Source: Rapidithrix thailandica (lineage in GTDB: Bacteria; Bacteroidota; Bacteroidia; Cytophagales; Flammeovirgaceae). From it: DNA of 64,000 bases. The position numbers and the translations under genes were made by a program. Each line of letters opens with the position of its first letter. The first letter of the stretch is position 1. The stretch covers positions 1-64,000 of the forward strand of contig NZ_JBDKWZ010000010.1 of the NCBI RefSeq assembly GCF_039710355.1. The letters are read 5' to 3'. Below the pieces are notes generated by a model. That model did no database searches. It was given only the letters and a program-made list of their open reading frames with translations, and was not told where the DNA came from. This document shows, piece by piece, positions 26,888-35,334 of the stretch.

Positions 26888-28630
26888 ATGTCTTCTACAT
26901 TGAAAGAGAGCACCTTAGAGGCGGATCCCTCAGCCGGTCAAAGTAAAAAAGTGACAGGAGCTGAAGCAGTAATTCTATCCTTACTCGAGGAAGGCGTTGA
27001 TACCATTTTTGGATATCCGGGTGGAGCGATTATGCCCGTTTATGACGCGTTGTACCACTATCAAGATCAAATCAACCATATTCTGGTCCGGCATGAGCAA
27101 GGAGCGACCCACGCAGCTCAGGGCTACTCCCGGGTAACCAACGAAGTCGGTGTCTGTTTTGCTACTTCTGGTCCCGGAGCAACCAACCTGATTACCGGAA
27201 TTGCGGATGCGATGATCGACTCTACGCCTATGGTTTGTATTACCGGGCAAGTGGCCAAACATCTACTGGGTACGGATGCCTTTCAGGAAACGGATGTAGT
27301 GGGGATTTCCATGCCTGTGACCAAGTGGAATATCCAAGTGACCTCTGCCGCAGAGATCGGCCCGGCAATTGCCAAAGCCTTCTATATTGCCCGTAGCGGA
27401 AGACCAGGGCCGGTAGTCGTGGATATTACCAAAAATGCTCAGAATGAAGAATGTGACTTTGAATATCAACCTTGCACACATATCCGTAGCTATAAACCCG
27501 TCTCGGACCCTAAAGAAGAGGCTTTAAATGCGGCCGCTGCCTTAATTAACTCGGCGAAGCGACCTTTCCTCTTGATAGGACATGGGGTATTGTTATCTAA
27601 AGCGGAAGAAGAGCTCAAGCAAGTTATCGAAAAAGCAGGTATCCCTTCAGGCAGTACATTGCTGGGGTTATCAGCTTTCCCAACGGATCATCCCTTGTAC
27701 GTGGGTATGTTGGGAATGCATGGAAATTACGGCCCGAACGTAATGACCAATGAATGTGATGTACTGATTGCCGTGGGAATGCGCTTTGACGACCGGGTAA
27801 CCGGTGATTTAAGCCGGTATGCCAAGCAAGCCAAAGTGATTCATATCGAAATTGACCCCGCTGAAATTAATAAAAATGTGAAGGCGGATGTGCCGGTGGT
27901 GGCCGATGCCAAAGAAGCCTTGACAAGACTCCTTCCCAAACTGGAGCGGAAGTCACATGCGGAATGGCTGGAAGGATTTAGAAAATGTGATGAGAAGGAA
28001 TTTGAAAAGGTTATTAAACACGATTTCCACCCTCATTCTCATCGAATTCATATGTCGGAAGTCGTAAAAATGCTTTCGGACATGACCGAGGGAAAAGCCA
28101 TCATCGTCACGGATGTAGGACAGCATCAAATGATTGCATCCCGGTATTATGAATTCAAACAAACGGACAGTAATGTAACTTCCGGTGGCTTGGGTACGAT
28201 GGGATTTGCCTTGCCGGCAGCCGTAGGGGCAAAACTGGGACAGCCAGACCGGGAGGTAATTGCCATTATCGGGGATGGTGGTTTCCAAATGACTTTTCAG
28301 GAATTAGGTACCATTTTCCAATACAAAATACCGGTCAAAGTATTGGTGTTGAACAATCAGTTCCTGGGTATGGTGAGACAGTGGCAACAGCTGTTTTTTG
28401 ACAAACGCTATTCCTTTACGGAAATGACCAACCCGAATTTTATCAAACTGGCAGAAAGTTTTGATATTGACGGAAAACAAGTGGTAGAACGAAGTGACTT
28501 AAAGGATGCTTTGCAGAAAATGTTGGATTCGAAAGATGCCTACTTCATGGAAGTAGTCGTGGAGAAGGAGCATAATGTGTTCCCTATGGTTCCTACGGGA
28601 GAGTCGGTTTCGAATATCCGTTTGGAATAG
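26888..28630 (+). CDS. ilvB: acetolactate synthase large (catalytic) subunit
   Basis: A thiamine-diphosphate enzyme making 2-acetolactate or 2-aceto-2-hydroxybutyrate from pyruvate. From the chosen ATG it is 580 residues; the frame upstream to 26804 is poorly protein-like. Motifs: GYPGGAIMPVYDALY, the catalytic Glu in VRHEQGATHAAQGYSR, FAD-domain LIAVGMRFDDRVTGD, and the ThDP motif GDGGFQMTFQELGTIFQYK with NNQFLGMVRQWQ. The 280-base spacer after ilvD contains a cgaacc/ggttcg hairpin (26779-26799) and a purine-rich stretch. The partner subunit follows 100 bases downstream. Confidence 0.96.
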   Translation: MSSTLKESTLEADPSAGQSKKVTGAEAVILSLLEEGVDTIFGYPGGAIMPVYDALYHYQDQINHILVRHEQGATHAAQGYSRVTNEVGVCFATSGPGATNLITGIADAMIDSTPMVCITGQVAKHLLGTDAFQETDVVGISMPVTKWNIQVTSAAEIGPAIAKAFYIARSGRPGPVVVDITKNAQNEECDFEYQPCTHIRSYKPVSDPKEEALNAAAALINSAKRPFLLIGHGVLLSKAEEELKQVIEKAGIPSGSTLLGLSAFPTDHPLYVGMLGMHGNYGPNVMTNECDVLIAVGMRFDDRVTGDLSRYAKQAKVIHIEIDPAEINKNVKADVPVVADAKEALTRLLPKLERKSHAEWLEGFRKCDEKEFEKVIKHDFHPHSHRIHMSEVVKMLSDMTEGKAIIVTDVGQHQMIASRYYEFKQTDSNVTSGGLGTMGFALPAAVGAKLGQPDREVIAIIGDGGFQMTFQELGTIFQYKIPVKVLVLNNQFLGMVRQWQQLFFDKRYSFTEMTNPNFIKLAESFDIDGKQVVERSDLKDALQKMLDSKDAYFMEVVVEKEHNVFPMVPTGESVSNIRLE

Positions 28631-28733
28631 TAGCGAAACAGAAGGGACGAATCCCTTTGTTTGTCTGTGTAGCCTTTAGCTTTTTGCTCGAAGGCTACTA
28701 TCCAATTCACCAATTGTCTAATACTATAAGCTC

Positions 28734-29255
28734 ATGAAAAAGCGATTTACGCTATCGATATTTACAGAGAATACGGTGGGGTTGACCAATAAGATTACCA
28801 TCATATTCACCCGAAGAAGGCTCAACATAGAAAGTTTGACTACCTCTGCCTCTGAAGTAGAAGGAGTACACCGGTTCACCATCGTGTTGGAAACCACCGA
28901 GGAAGCAATTGAAAAACTGGTCAAACAAATTGAGAAGGTGATTGATGTCATCAAGTGTTTTTACTACGAAGACAAAGAGATCTTCTTTCAGGAGATTGCT
29001 CTTTATAAAGTAGCCGTTTCCGGCTTGCAGGATGGCAACAAAATCGAGCAAATTGTCCGGGCAAATCACGCAAGGATTTTAGCGGTAAAGCCGGATTTTA
29101 TCATCATTGAGAAAACCGGGCACGAACATGAAACTCATGCCCTGTACGAAGAGTTAAAACCCTATGGCTTGTTACAGTTTGCCCGTTCCGGCCGGATTGC
29201 CCTTTCGGAATCCGTTCAAAATGTGAGTGAACTGTTGAAGGAATACGAACAATAA
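28734..29255 (+). CDS. ilvN: acetolactate synthase regulatory (small) subunit
   Basis: A 173-residue ACT-domain subunit that activates the large subunit and usually confers feedback inhibition by valine. The N-terminal ACT domain reads FTENTVGLTNKITIIFTRRR and NIESLTTSASEVEGVHRF, the standard signature of this subunit. The second domain (residues about 85-165) resembles ALS_ss_C, with LYEELKPYGLLQFARSGRIAL. It lies directly after the catalytic subunit gene and before ilvC, in the expected stoichiometric context. Confidence 0.94.
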   Translation: MKKRFTLSIFTENTVGLTNKITIIFTRRRLNIESLTTSASEVEGVHRFTIVLETTEEAIEKLVKQIEKVIDVIKCFYYEDKEIFFQEIALYKVAVSGLQDGNKIEQIVRANHARILAVKPDFIIIEKTGHEHETHALYEELKPYGLLQFARSGRIALSESVQNVSELLKEYEQ

Positions 29256-29320
29256 TCCTTCAAGTTTTCCCATACATGGATAAAGACCGGGGAAAGAAAA
29301 CAAGATATACGATCATTTCG

Positions 29321-29328
29321 TATTTTTG
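29321..29328 (+). promoter_or_regulatory. possible internal promoter before ilvC
   Basis: TATTTTTG is an exact match to the -7 consensus TAnnTTTG, 80 bases before ilvC. A -33 TTTG at correct spacing is not seen. ilvC is separated from ilvN by 150 bases, so extra independent expression is plausible. Confidence 0.35.
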
Positions 29329-29407
29329 CGAATACTCTGTGAAATCAAGCAGAAAAGTTAAAGTTTAAATCGAATCTTATTTAAATCAATTTCAAAAGTT
29401 AAAGTTT

Positions 29408-30454
29408 ATGGCAAAGATTAATTTCGGAGGCGTAGAGGAAGAAGTAGTCACCAGAGAAGAGTTCCCATTATCTAAAGCTCAAGAAGTATTAAAAGATGAG
29501 GTGGTTGCAGTGATTGGATACGGGGTACAAGGTCCTGGCCAAGCATTGAACATGAAAGAAAACGGTATCAATGTAATTGTAGGTCAAAGAAAACCTTCGA
29601 AGAGCTGGGATAAAGCGGTTGCAGATGGATTTGTACCTGGTGAGACCCTTTTCGAAATCGAAGAAGCATTGGAAAAAGGTACCATCATCTGTTATTTGTT
29701 GTCAGATGCTGCGCAAATCGAGCTTTGGCCAACTGTGAAAAAATACTTGACTCCGGGAAAAGCTTTGTATTTCTCTCATGGCTTTGGAGTAACTTATAAC
29801 GACCGTACAGGTATCGTACCTCCTGCAGACGTAGACGTATTCTTGGTAGCACCGAAAGGTTCAGGAACCAGCTTAAGAAGAATGTTCCTGGAAGGCAGAG
29901 GGTTGAACTCTAGCTTCGCGATCCACCAGGATGCTACCGGCAAGGCTCAAGAAAGAGTGGTTGCTTTGGGTATTTCTGTAGGATCCGGATACTTGTTCAA
30001 AACAGATTTCAAAAAAGAAGTATACAGTGACTTGACAGGTGAGCGTGGTACTTTGATGGGAGCTATCCAAGGAATCTTTGCTGCTCAGTACGATGTATTG
30101 AGAAAGAACGGACACTCTCCTTCTGAAGCGTTCAACGAAACAGTAGAAGAATTGACGCAAAGTTTGATGCCATTAGTGGCTGAAAACGGAATGGATTGGA
30201 TGTATGCGAACTGTTCTACTACCGCTCAAAGAGGTGCTTTGGACTGGTGGAAAAAATTCAGAGACGCCGTATCTCCTGTATTTGAAGATTTGTATGACAG
30301 CGTAGCCAAAGGGGAAGAAGCACAACGTTCTATCGACTCGAACAGCCAAGCGGACTACCGTGAAAAGCTGGAAGTGGAATTGAAAGAATTGCATGACTCA
30401 GAAATGTGGCAAGCAGGTGCGGAAGTACGTAAATTACGTCCAGAAAATAACTAG
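29408..30454 (+). CDS. ilvC: ketol-acid reductoisomerase (NADP+)
   Basis: A 348-residue enzyme converting 2-acetolactate to dihydroxy-isovalerate by alkyl migration and NADPH-dependent reduction. The Rossmann domain has GYGVQGPGQALNMKE and the phosphate-contacting GQRKPSKSW. The knotted helical domain has VAPKGSGTSLRRMFLEGRG, DLTGERGTLMGAIQG and CSTTAQRGALDWW. Its codon use (gta, ttg, tct, aga) is narrower than that of its operon neighbours, as expected for a highly expressed gene. It is the last gene of the operon and is followed by a strong terminator. Confidence 0.96.
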   Translation: MAKINFGGVEEEVVTREEFPLSKAQEVLKDEVVAVIGYGVQGPGQALNMKENGINVIVGQRKPSKSWDKAVADGFVPGETLFEIEEALEKGTIICYLLSDAAQIELWPTVKKYLTPGKALYFSHGFGVTYNDRTGIVPPADVDVFLVAPKGSGTSLRRMFLEGRGLNSSFAIHQDATGKAQERVVALGISVGSGYLFKTDFKKEVYSDLTGERGTLMGAIQGIFAAQYDVLRKNGHSPSEAFNETVEELTQSLMPLVAENGMDWMYANCSTTAQRGALDWWKKFRDAVSPVFEDLYDSVAKGEEAQRSIDSNSQADYREKLEVELKELHDSEMWQAGAEVRKLRPENN

Positions 30455-30474
30455 TTGAAGATATTTTTCAGCTC

Positions 30475-30505
30475 AAAGGGACTCAATTTTGAGTCCCTTT
30501 TTTAT
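30475..30505 (+). terminator. terminator of the ilv operon
   Basis: aaagggactcaa (30475-30486) pairs with ttgagtcccttt (30489-30500, AT-rich loop) followed by a T run. It lies 20 bases after the ilvC stop. Confidence 0.88.
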
Positions 30506-30572
30506 TTCATTTATTTACCTTATGTTGCCGCCTTTATGCTTGGGAGTAAAGAGGAGCTTTTTTAACAATCTA

Positions 30573-31631
30573 ATGAACAGTATGAAAGGTAAAATTGAGG
30601 GCTGTGTGTTTGGAATGGCCATTGGAGACGGGTTTGGACTACCTACGGAATTCCTGTCCTTTCAGGAAATTTTGGAAAAGTGGCCACCAAAGGGATTGAT
30701 GGAGCCTCTGGGCAACCCCATCATGGTGTCTGACGATACACAAATGGCGATTGCCGTAGCCAAAGCACTGATCGAAAACCATCGTAATGGCCTTCAGCCT
30801 TTACATTTGGAGAAGAGCCTTTCTCATTATTTCATCGAATGGCTGAATGATCCCGAAAACACCCGTGCACCGGGGATGACTTGTATCGATGCCTGTGAAA
30901 AACTGGAAAGAGGACTCCATTGGCTTCAAGCGAGTTCGTTGAACTCCAAAGGATGCGGAGCCAATATGCGTGTAGCCACTGTAGGACTGCTTGGCCTGAA
31001 AGGGTATGACCAAACTACCATTGCCAAAGTAGCTCAATTGCAAGCCGCTATTACCCATGGGCATCCTACGGCATTGGCAGCATCCGAACTCACAGCCATT
31101 GCGATTGAACGGCTAATCCATGGAGTGGGTCCGGAGAAAATTCTGGAATATTTGACGGAATATGCTGAAAAGCAAAGAACCGTTTATCACACAGACTACC
31201 TGCAATCAGTATGGGACCGGCCTCCTTTTCACTCTCCCGAAGCATTTATCGAAAAAGGTTGGGACGAGTGCTCCAGGGTTTTACAAAAAGTGAAAACAAG
31301 TTTGAGGGAGCAACATGCAAAGGAAGACCCTTGTTTGTTGACGGGAGCTGGCTGGGTGGCGGAAGAGTCTTTTGCGACCGGGCTTTTCTGTTTTCTTTTA
31401 CACCCGGATGATCCTGTTCAGGCACTGAGACGGGCTGTCAACTCATCGGGTGATTCGGATTCCATCGCTTGCTTGACAGGGGCTTTCAGTGGGGCATATT
31501 GCGGAATTGAGGCTTTTCCGGTAGATTGGGTGGAACGGATAGAATATCAACAAGAATTGGAGGAAATCGTGAAGTTTTTCCAGTGTACCACCAATCCGTT
31601 GCCAAAGAACAAAGGGAATAGAAATCGGTAA
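30573..31631 (+). CDS. ADP-ribosylglycohydrolase-family protein
   Basis: A 352-residue protein of the DraG/ARH fold. Metal-ligand motifs are IGDGFGLPTEF near the N-terminus, SDDTQMAIAVAKAL, and GDSDSIACLTGAFSGAYCG near the C-terminus, as in enzymes that remove ADP-ribose from proteins or related substrates. The Met at 30573 is preferred over the frame start at 30489 because the latter runs through the ilvC terminator. There is no adjacent ADP-ribosyltransferase, so the substrate is unknown; these enzymes are widespread in Bacteroidota. Confidence 0.85.
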   Translation: MNSMKGKIEGCVFGMAIGDGFGLPTEFLSFQEILEKWPPKGLMEPLGNPIMVSDDTQMAIAVAKALIENHRNGLQPLHLEKSLSHYFIEWLNDPENTRAPGMTCIDACEKLERGLHWLQASSLNSKGCGANMRVATVGLLGLKGYDQTTIAKVAQLQAAITHGHPTALAASELTAIAIERLIHGVGPEKILEYLTEYAEKQRTVYHTDYLQSVWDRPPFHSPEAFIEKGWDECSRVLQKVKTSLREQHAKEDPCLLTGAGWVAEESFATGLFCFLLHPDDPVQALRRAVNSSGDSDSIACLTGAFSGAYCGIEAFPVDWVERIEYQQELEEIVKFFQCTTNPLPKNKGNRNR

Positions 31632-31723
31632 ACCCTTTTGAATTAAGCTCCGGCTTTGTTATTTGTATTTTTGGGATGACTACAGTGAGCCCACTATTTT
31701 GCTCTTTAATTTGACCTATAGTG

Positions 31724-31731
31724 TATCTTTG
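31724..31731 (+). promoter_or_regulatory. possible promoter (-7 box) of the NYN gene
   Basis: TATCTTTG is an exact TAnnTTTG match 45 bases before the ATG. The nearest TTTG upstream (31698-31701) is 22 bases away, slightly long. Confidence 0.4.
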
Positions 31732-31776
31732 CTTTGAAATGGGTGATTTTTCTAACAGTTCGTAAAAGCATATAAA

Positions 31777-32520
31777 ATGGAAAGTGAAATAAACCTTGCC
31801 GTATTGGTTGACGGGGATAATATCCCGGCGGGCTATGTGAAAGAAATGATGGAAGAAATTGCCAAATACGGAAATCCTACCATTAAGCGGATTTATGGAG
31901 ATTGGACAAAACCGCATCTTAGCAAATGGAAAAATATTTTGTTGGAAAATGCCATTACCCCGATCCAACAATATAGCTATACCACCGGCAAAAATGCCAC
32001 GGACTCGGCCATGATTATTGATGCCATGGATATTTTGTATTCCGATAAGGTACAAGGGTTTTGCCTGGTATCCAGCGATAGTGATTTTACCCGCCTGGCT
32101 ACCCGTCTGAGAGAAGCAGGAATTAAAGTGATCGGTATTGGCGAACGGAAAACTCCGGAACCCTTCATCGTAGCCTGTGATAAGTTTATCTACCTGGAAA
32201 TACTCAAGAAAAATAAAGAAACGGAAATCAATCAAAACGATGGAAATAAAGTCTCCGCAAAAGAAGGCGTAGAGAAAATTACGCCCAAGCTGATTCGCCT
32301 GGTGGCTTCCACCATTTCCGATTTGGCGGATGACGATGGTTGGGCTTTTCTGGGTGATGTAGGAGGTTTGTTACAAAAGAAGCAACCTAATTTTGACTCT
32401 CGTAATTACGGTTTCCAAAAGTTGACTCCTTTGATCAATGCCATGAATAAATTTGAGATTGAACAACGGGAGAATCACAAAGGAAGGTCCAGGTTAATTT
32501 ATGTTAGGAATAAGGATTAG
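31777..32520 (+). CDS. NYN-domain RNase-like protein with OST-HTH/LOTUS domain
   Basis: A 247-residue protein. The N-terminal PIN-like NYN domain (residues 5-145) has its acidic catalytic positions in VLVDGDNIP, NATDSAMIIDAMD and LVSSDSDFTRLATRLRE, followed by GIKVIGIGERKTP. The C-terminal segment (residues 175-245) resembles the OST-HTH/LOTUS RNA-binding domain: PKLIRLVASTISDLADDDGW, LQKKQPNFDSRNYGFQKLTPLI. This LabA/MARF1-like architecture suggests an RNA-cleaving enzyme. It is monocistronic with its own -7 box. Confidence 0.85.
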   Translation: MESEINLAVLVDGDNIPAGYVKEMMEEIAKYGNPTIKRIYGDWTKPHLSKWKNILLENAITPIQQYSYTTGKNATDSAMIIDAMDILYSDKVQGFCLVSSDSDFTRLATRLREAGIKVIGIGERKTPEPFIVACDKFIYLEILKKNKETEINQNDGNKVSAKEGVEKITPKLIRLVASTISDLADDDGWAFLGDVGGLLQKKQPNFDSRNYGFQKLTPLINAMNKFEIEQRENHKGRSRLIYVRNKD

Positions 32521-32559
32521 GCTTATCAATTTAATCTATGTATTGATAAATAATATCAT

Positions 32560-32590
32560 TTTACGCTATGCTGAGCCTTGTGTATCTTTG
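32560..32590 (+). promoter_or_regulatory. probable promoter of the peroxiredoxin gene
   Basis: TTTA (32560-32563) is separated by exactly 19 bases from TATCTTTG (32583-32590), an exact -7 consensus. Transcription would start about 20 bases before the chosen ATG. Confidence 0.6.
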
Positions 32591-32616
32591 TCCTAAACCA
32601 AAATCCTGATAAAACT

Positions 32617-33084
32617 ATGTCAATTGCATTGCATACTCAAGCGCCAAATTTTCAAGCTCAATCTACACAAGGAGAGGAACCGTTCGATCTTTACAAACAG
32701 GCACAAGGCGAAGCAGTCATCCTGTATTTTTACCCTAAAGATTTCACCCCGGTTTGTACGCTGGAAGTCTGTGAATTCCGGGATACATTTGAGTTTTTCA
32801 AAAAGTTGAACATCCGGGTGTTAGGCATTAGCAAAGACGATATCGAAACGCATAGGAAGTTCAAAGAAGCTCATCAACTACCTTTTGAACTATTGGCCGA
32901 TCCCGATGGCGAAGTGGCCCGGTTGTACGATGCCTATATGCCGGAAATTAAATTTACCAAACGCGTTACCTATCTCTTAGATACAAACCACCGGATTGTG
33001 CATATCAGCAACAATATTTTTGAAAACCAGGAAGGAATCCTGGCCATGGTGAAAGAGCTGCAAGAGAAAGCTACGGTTTTGTAA
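32617..33084 (+). CDS. bcp: thiol peroxidase of the Bcp/PrxQ type
   Basis: A 155-residue AhpC/TSA-family peroxiredoxin reducing hydroperoxides. The active site is YFYPKDFTPVCTLEVCEFRD, with peroxidatic and resolving cysteines five residues apart as in the atypical 2-Cys PrxQ group. The ATG at 32617 is chosen because the longer frame begins inside the promoter. It is followed by a perfect hairpin terminator. Confidence 0.92.
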   Translation: MSIALHTQAPNFQAQSTQGEEPFDLYKQAQGEAVILYFYPKDFTPVCTLEVCEFRDTFEFFKKLNIRVLGISKDDIETHRKFKEAHQLPFELLADPDGEVARLYDAYMPEIKFTKRVTYLLDTNHRIVHISNNIFENQEGILAMVKELQEKATVL

Positions 33085-33118
33085 ATAGATACCGTCAATC
33101 CACTGAGCGTATTTATAG

Positions 33119-33158
33119 AATCCTCCCTTCTTTTTACATAAAGAAGGGAGGATTCATT
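33119..33158 (+). terminator. hairpin terminator
   Basis: aatcctcccttcttt (33119-33133) pairs perfectly with aaagaagggaggatt (33140-33154), followed by catttt. It ends the peroxiredoxin gene. Confidence 0.88.
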
Positions 33159-33317
33159 TTAGAGAAGAAATGCCAATGGAAGCGGTTGGGCATTTTTGAA
33201 AAAATAAAGCGAATTCCTGGTTATTTAACACCGGTAATAGATTTGTGAGGAGAGTATTTTAGCTGTGGATTGAATAATTCTCAAATCTACTGACATAGGG
33301 CTGACATTATACACTCA

Positions 33318-33325
33318 TACATTTG
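33318..33325 (+). promoter_or_regulatory. possible promoter (-7 box) of the GyrI-like gene
   Basis: TACATTTG matches TAnnTTTG 30 bases before the ATG. The -33 box is weak. Confidence 0.4.
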
Positions 33326-33354
33326 TGTATATACTAATATTTAATCAGAAAAAA

Positions 33355-33813
33355 ATGAGTGACTTTCAATTGGAAGAATTTGCGATAGTGGGTATTGCGG
33401 TAAGAACAAGTAATGAAAACGGGCAAGCAGCACAAGATATTCCGGCTCTTTGGGATACTTTTCTTTCGGAAAGTATTCCTGACAAAATCCCCAACAAGGT
33501 AGATAATGTGGTGTACAGTGTATATACCGAATATGAAAAGGATCATACCAAGCCTTATACAACTGTACTGGGTTGTAAAGTAACGAGCCTGGAGTCCGTT
33601 CCCGAAGGGATGAAAGGAATTGTTATAAAAGGAGGGACGTACCAAAAGTTTATTGCGAAAGGAAAACTGTCCGAAGGGGTGGTGTATGAGGAGTGGACAA
33701 ACATTTGGAACACAGATTTACCTAGAATTTATTCAACTGATTTTGAAGTGTACGGAGAGAAATCCCAACACCCGGAAGAAGCAGAAGTGGATATCTGGAT
33801 AGCTGTCAACTAG
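33355..33813 (+). CDS. GyrI-like / AraC effector-binding domain protein
   Basis: A 152-residue stand-alone SHS2-fold domain related to GyrI and to the C-terminal effector-binding domain of AraC/MerR regulators. Pattern: FAIVGIAVRTSN near the start, IPALWDTFLSE, YSVYTEYEKDHTKPYTTVLGCKV, GGTYQKFIAKGKL and the C-terminal EVYGEKSQHPEEAEVDIWIAV. Such proteins bind small cationic molecules; some inhibit gyrase. The ATG at 33355 is used because the frame start at 33325 lies in the promoter. A strong terminator follows. Confidence 0.85.
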   Translation: MSDFQLEEFAIVGIAVRTSNENGQAAQDIPALWDTFLSESIPDKIPNKVDNVVYSVYTEYEKDHTKPYTTVLGCKVTSLESVPEGMKGIVIKGGTYQKFIAKGKLSEGVVYEEWTNIWNTDLPRIYSTDFEVYGEKSQHPEEAEVDIWIAVN

Positions 33814-33839
33814 GCTCCGGAGGTTCGTAAGAATTATAC

Positions 33840-33876
33840 AATGCCAGGTTTCTTTAATAAACCTGGCATTTTTTAT
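33840..33876 (+). terminator. hairpin terminator
   Basis: aatgccaggttt (33840-33851) pairs with aaacctggcatt (33859-33870), followed by TTTTTATT. Confidence 0.88.
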
Positions 33877-33887
33877 TAAAAAAAAAT

Positions 33888-33907
33888 AATAGACAAATTT
33901 GTCTATT
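33888..33907. promoter_or_regulatory. operator palindrome O1 before the tetR gene
   Basis: A perfect 20-base palindrome with core TAGACAAATTTGTCTA (33890-33905). Its TTTG is placed 20 bases before CACCTTTG (33922-33929), so the palindrome overlaps the probable -33 box of the regulator gene. The same motif recurs twice after the gene, which supports autoregulation. Confidence 0.75.
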
Positions 33908-34003
33908 TATAAAAAAATACTCACCTTTGCTGCATGAGTTGGTCGAAACAAAGGTTTGTACTATCGTCTGGCTTTTGTTTATTGATAATGGAATCATTTT
34001 TCT

Positions 34004-34573
34004 ATGGCCAAAAAATCTAATCCGGAAGAGCGTTTAATCCAAACTGCCGGTCGCTTATTTTATCATCAAGGGTATAATTCCACCGGAATTAACCAAGTAC
34101 TGGAAGAAGCCAAGGTCGCGAAGGCGAGTTTGTACAAGCACTTTGGCTCAAAAGAGAAATTGGGTTTGGTGTATCTGCAAAAGGCGAGAGTGGAATGGTT
34201 TAACGGTTTGGACAAGGCGACTGCCAAAGAGGAAAAAGCCTTACAAAAGGTGTTGGCATGTTTTGATTTTCTGGAAAAGAATATGAAAGAAACCAACTAT
34301 TTGGGGTGTAAATTCATCAATATGCTGTCCGAACTTGCCGAAGCAGAATCGGAAATGCGGGAGCAAATCATTGCACACAAGGCCCGGCTACGGAGTTATA
34401 TCGGCGATTTGGTGAGAGAAGCTTGCATTCAAAAGCACAACCCTAAGGGAGAGGTTTTGGCTGATACGGTGTACTTACTATTTGAAGGGGCCATTGTCGA
34501 AAGTAAAATCGTAAAGGACACTTGGCCTATTGAAGCAGCAAGGAACAGTGTGAAATTTTTAATAGGTTCTTGA
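34004..34573 (+). CDS. TetR/AcrR-family transcriptional regulator
   Basis: A 189-residue one-component regulator. The N-terminal helix-turn-helix (residues 8-55) is LIQTAGRLFYHQGYNSTGINQVLEEAKVAKASLYKHFGSKE, recognisable in pieces such as GYNSTGINQV and KASLYKHFGSK. The remaining 130 residues are the helical ligand-binding and dimerisation domain, with a conserved GCKFINMLSELAE stretch typical of the AcrR/YxaF-like subgroup. Three copies of a TAGACA(A/G)ATTTGTCTA palindrome flank the gene, one over its own promoter and two before the DUF1348 gene, so it probably represses both. Confidence 0.92.
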   Translation: MAKKSNPEERLIQTAGRLFYHQGYNSTGINQVLEEAKVAKASLYKHFGSKEKLGLVYLQKARVEWFNGLDKATAKEEKALQKVLACFDFLEKNMKETNYLGCKFINMLSELAEAESEMREQIIAHKARLRSYIGDLVREACIQKHNPKGEVLADTVYLLFEGAIVESKIVKDTWPIEAARNSVKFLIGS

Positions 34574-34598
34574 GCAGACTGTTTTTTTTATATAAATA

Positions 34599-34614
34599 TA
34601 GACAGATTTGTCTA
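34599..34614. promoter_or_regulatory. operator palindrome O2
   Basis: TAGACAGATTTGTCTA, one base from a perfect palindrome and nearly identical to O1, lies 25 bases after the tetR stop and 180 bases before the DUF1348 gene. Confidence 0.7.
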
Positions 34615-34721
34615 GTTATGCAGAAGCTGGATTCTTGTAAAGAGGTTCTTATTTGACAGTTTGATGATGTAATGGGTAAACCACGTTATAGAATAATTGA
34701 ATGATTTTTTTTGAAATATAG

Positions 34722-34737
34722 TAGACAGATTTGTCTG
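34722..34737. promoter_or_regulatory. operator palindrome O3 over the probable DUF1348 promoter
   Basis: TAGACAGATTTGTCTG. Its TTTG (34730-34733) lies 18 bases before TATATTGA (34752-34759), a fair -7 box, so the operator would cover the -33 element of the DUF1348 promoter. Confidence 0.65.
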
Positions 34738-34797
34738 TTTTGTTGTTTGGATATATTGATTATCAATAAAATACTTTAAATTAATTATTTTAAAATT

Positions 34798-35211
34798 ATG
34801 GACAAAAGACATCCTATACCGCCTTTTACTTTGGAAACGGCAACGCAAAAAGTACAGGCAGCCGAAGACGCCTGGAATACAAAAGATCCTGTAAAAGTAA
34901 GCCTAGCCTATACCCCGGATACAGAGTGGAGAAATCGCGATAAATTTATTCAGGGGCGAGAAGACGTGAGGGCTTTTTTAGAGAATAAGTGGAGCAAGGA
35001 GTTGGATTATACATTGAAAAAAGAGCTTTGGTCGTATACGGATCATCGTATTGCCGTGCGCTTTGAATATGAGTGGAGGAATGAAGAAGGGCAGTGGTTC
35101 CGTGCATATGGTAATGAATTGTGGGAGTTTGATGAAAACGGTTATATGCAAAAACGCTTTGCTTCTATCAATGACGCACCTATTTCCGAAGACGAAAGAA
35201 GATTGAAATAA
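34798..35211 (+). CDS. DUF1348 / SnoaL-like (NTF2-fold) protein
   Basis: A 137-residue small protein of the nuclear-transport-factor-2 fold. Family pattern: PPFTLETATQKVQAAEDAWN, ALAYTPD-like LAYTPDTEWRNRD, FIQGREDVRAFL, KWSKELDYTLKKELW, and EYEWRNEEGQWFRAYGNELW. Members are usually small-molecule binding or isomerase-like; no activity is established. Regulation by the adjacent TetR protein is likely from the operators O2 and O3 upstream. The DinB-like gene follows after 120 bases and may be in the same regulon. Confidence 0.88.
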   Translation: MDKRHPIPPFTLETATQKVQAAEDAWNTKDPVKVSLAYTPDTEWRNRDKFIQGREDVRAFLENKWSKELDYTLKKELWSYTDHRIAVRFEYEWRNEEGQWFRAYGNELWEFDENGYMQKRFASINDAPISEDERRLK

Positions 35212-35334
35212 GCAACCTTGTTTTGCTAAATTTACCGTACCTTCAGAGGAGTAATCCTTCTTGATTGCCTTGCCTGTTCATTGTGTATCAGGCAAGGTAT
35301 TCATCCGATTTATTCATCATTGACCATTAAAAAA

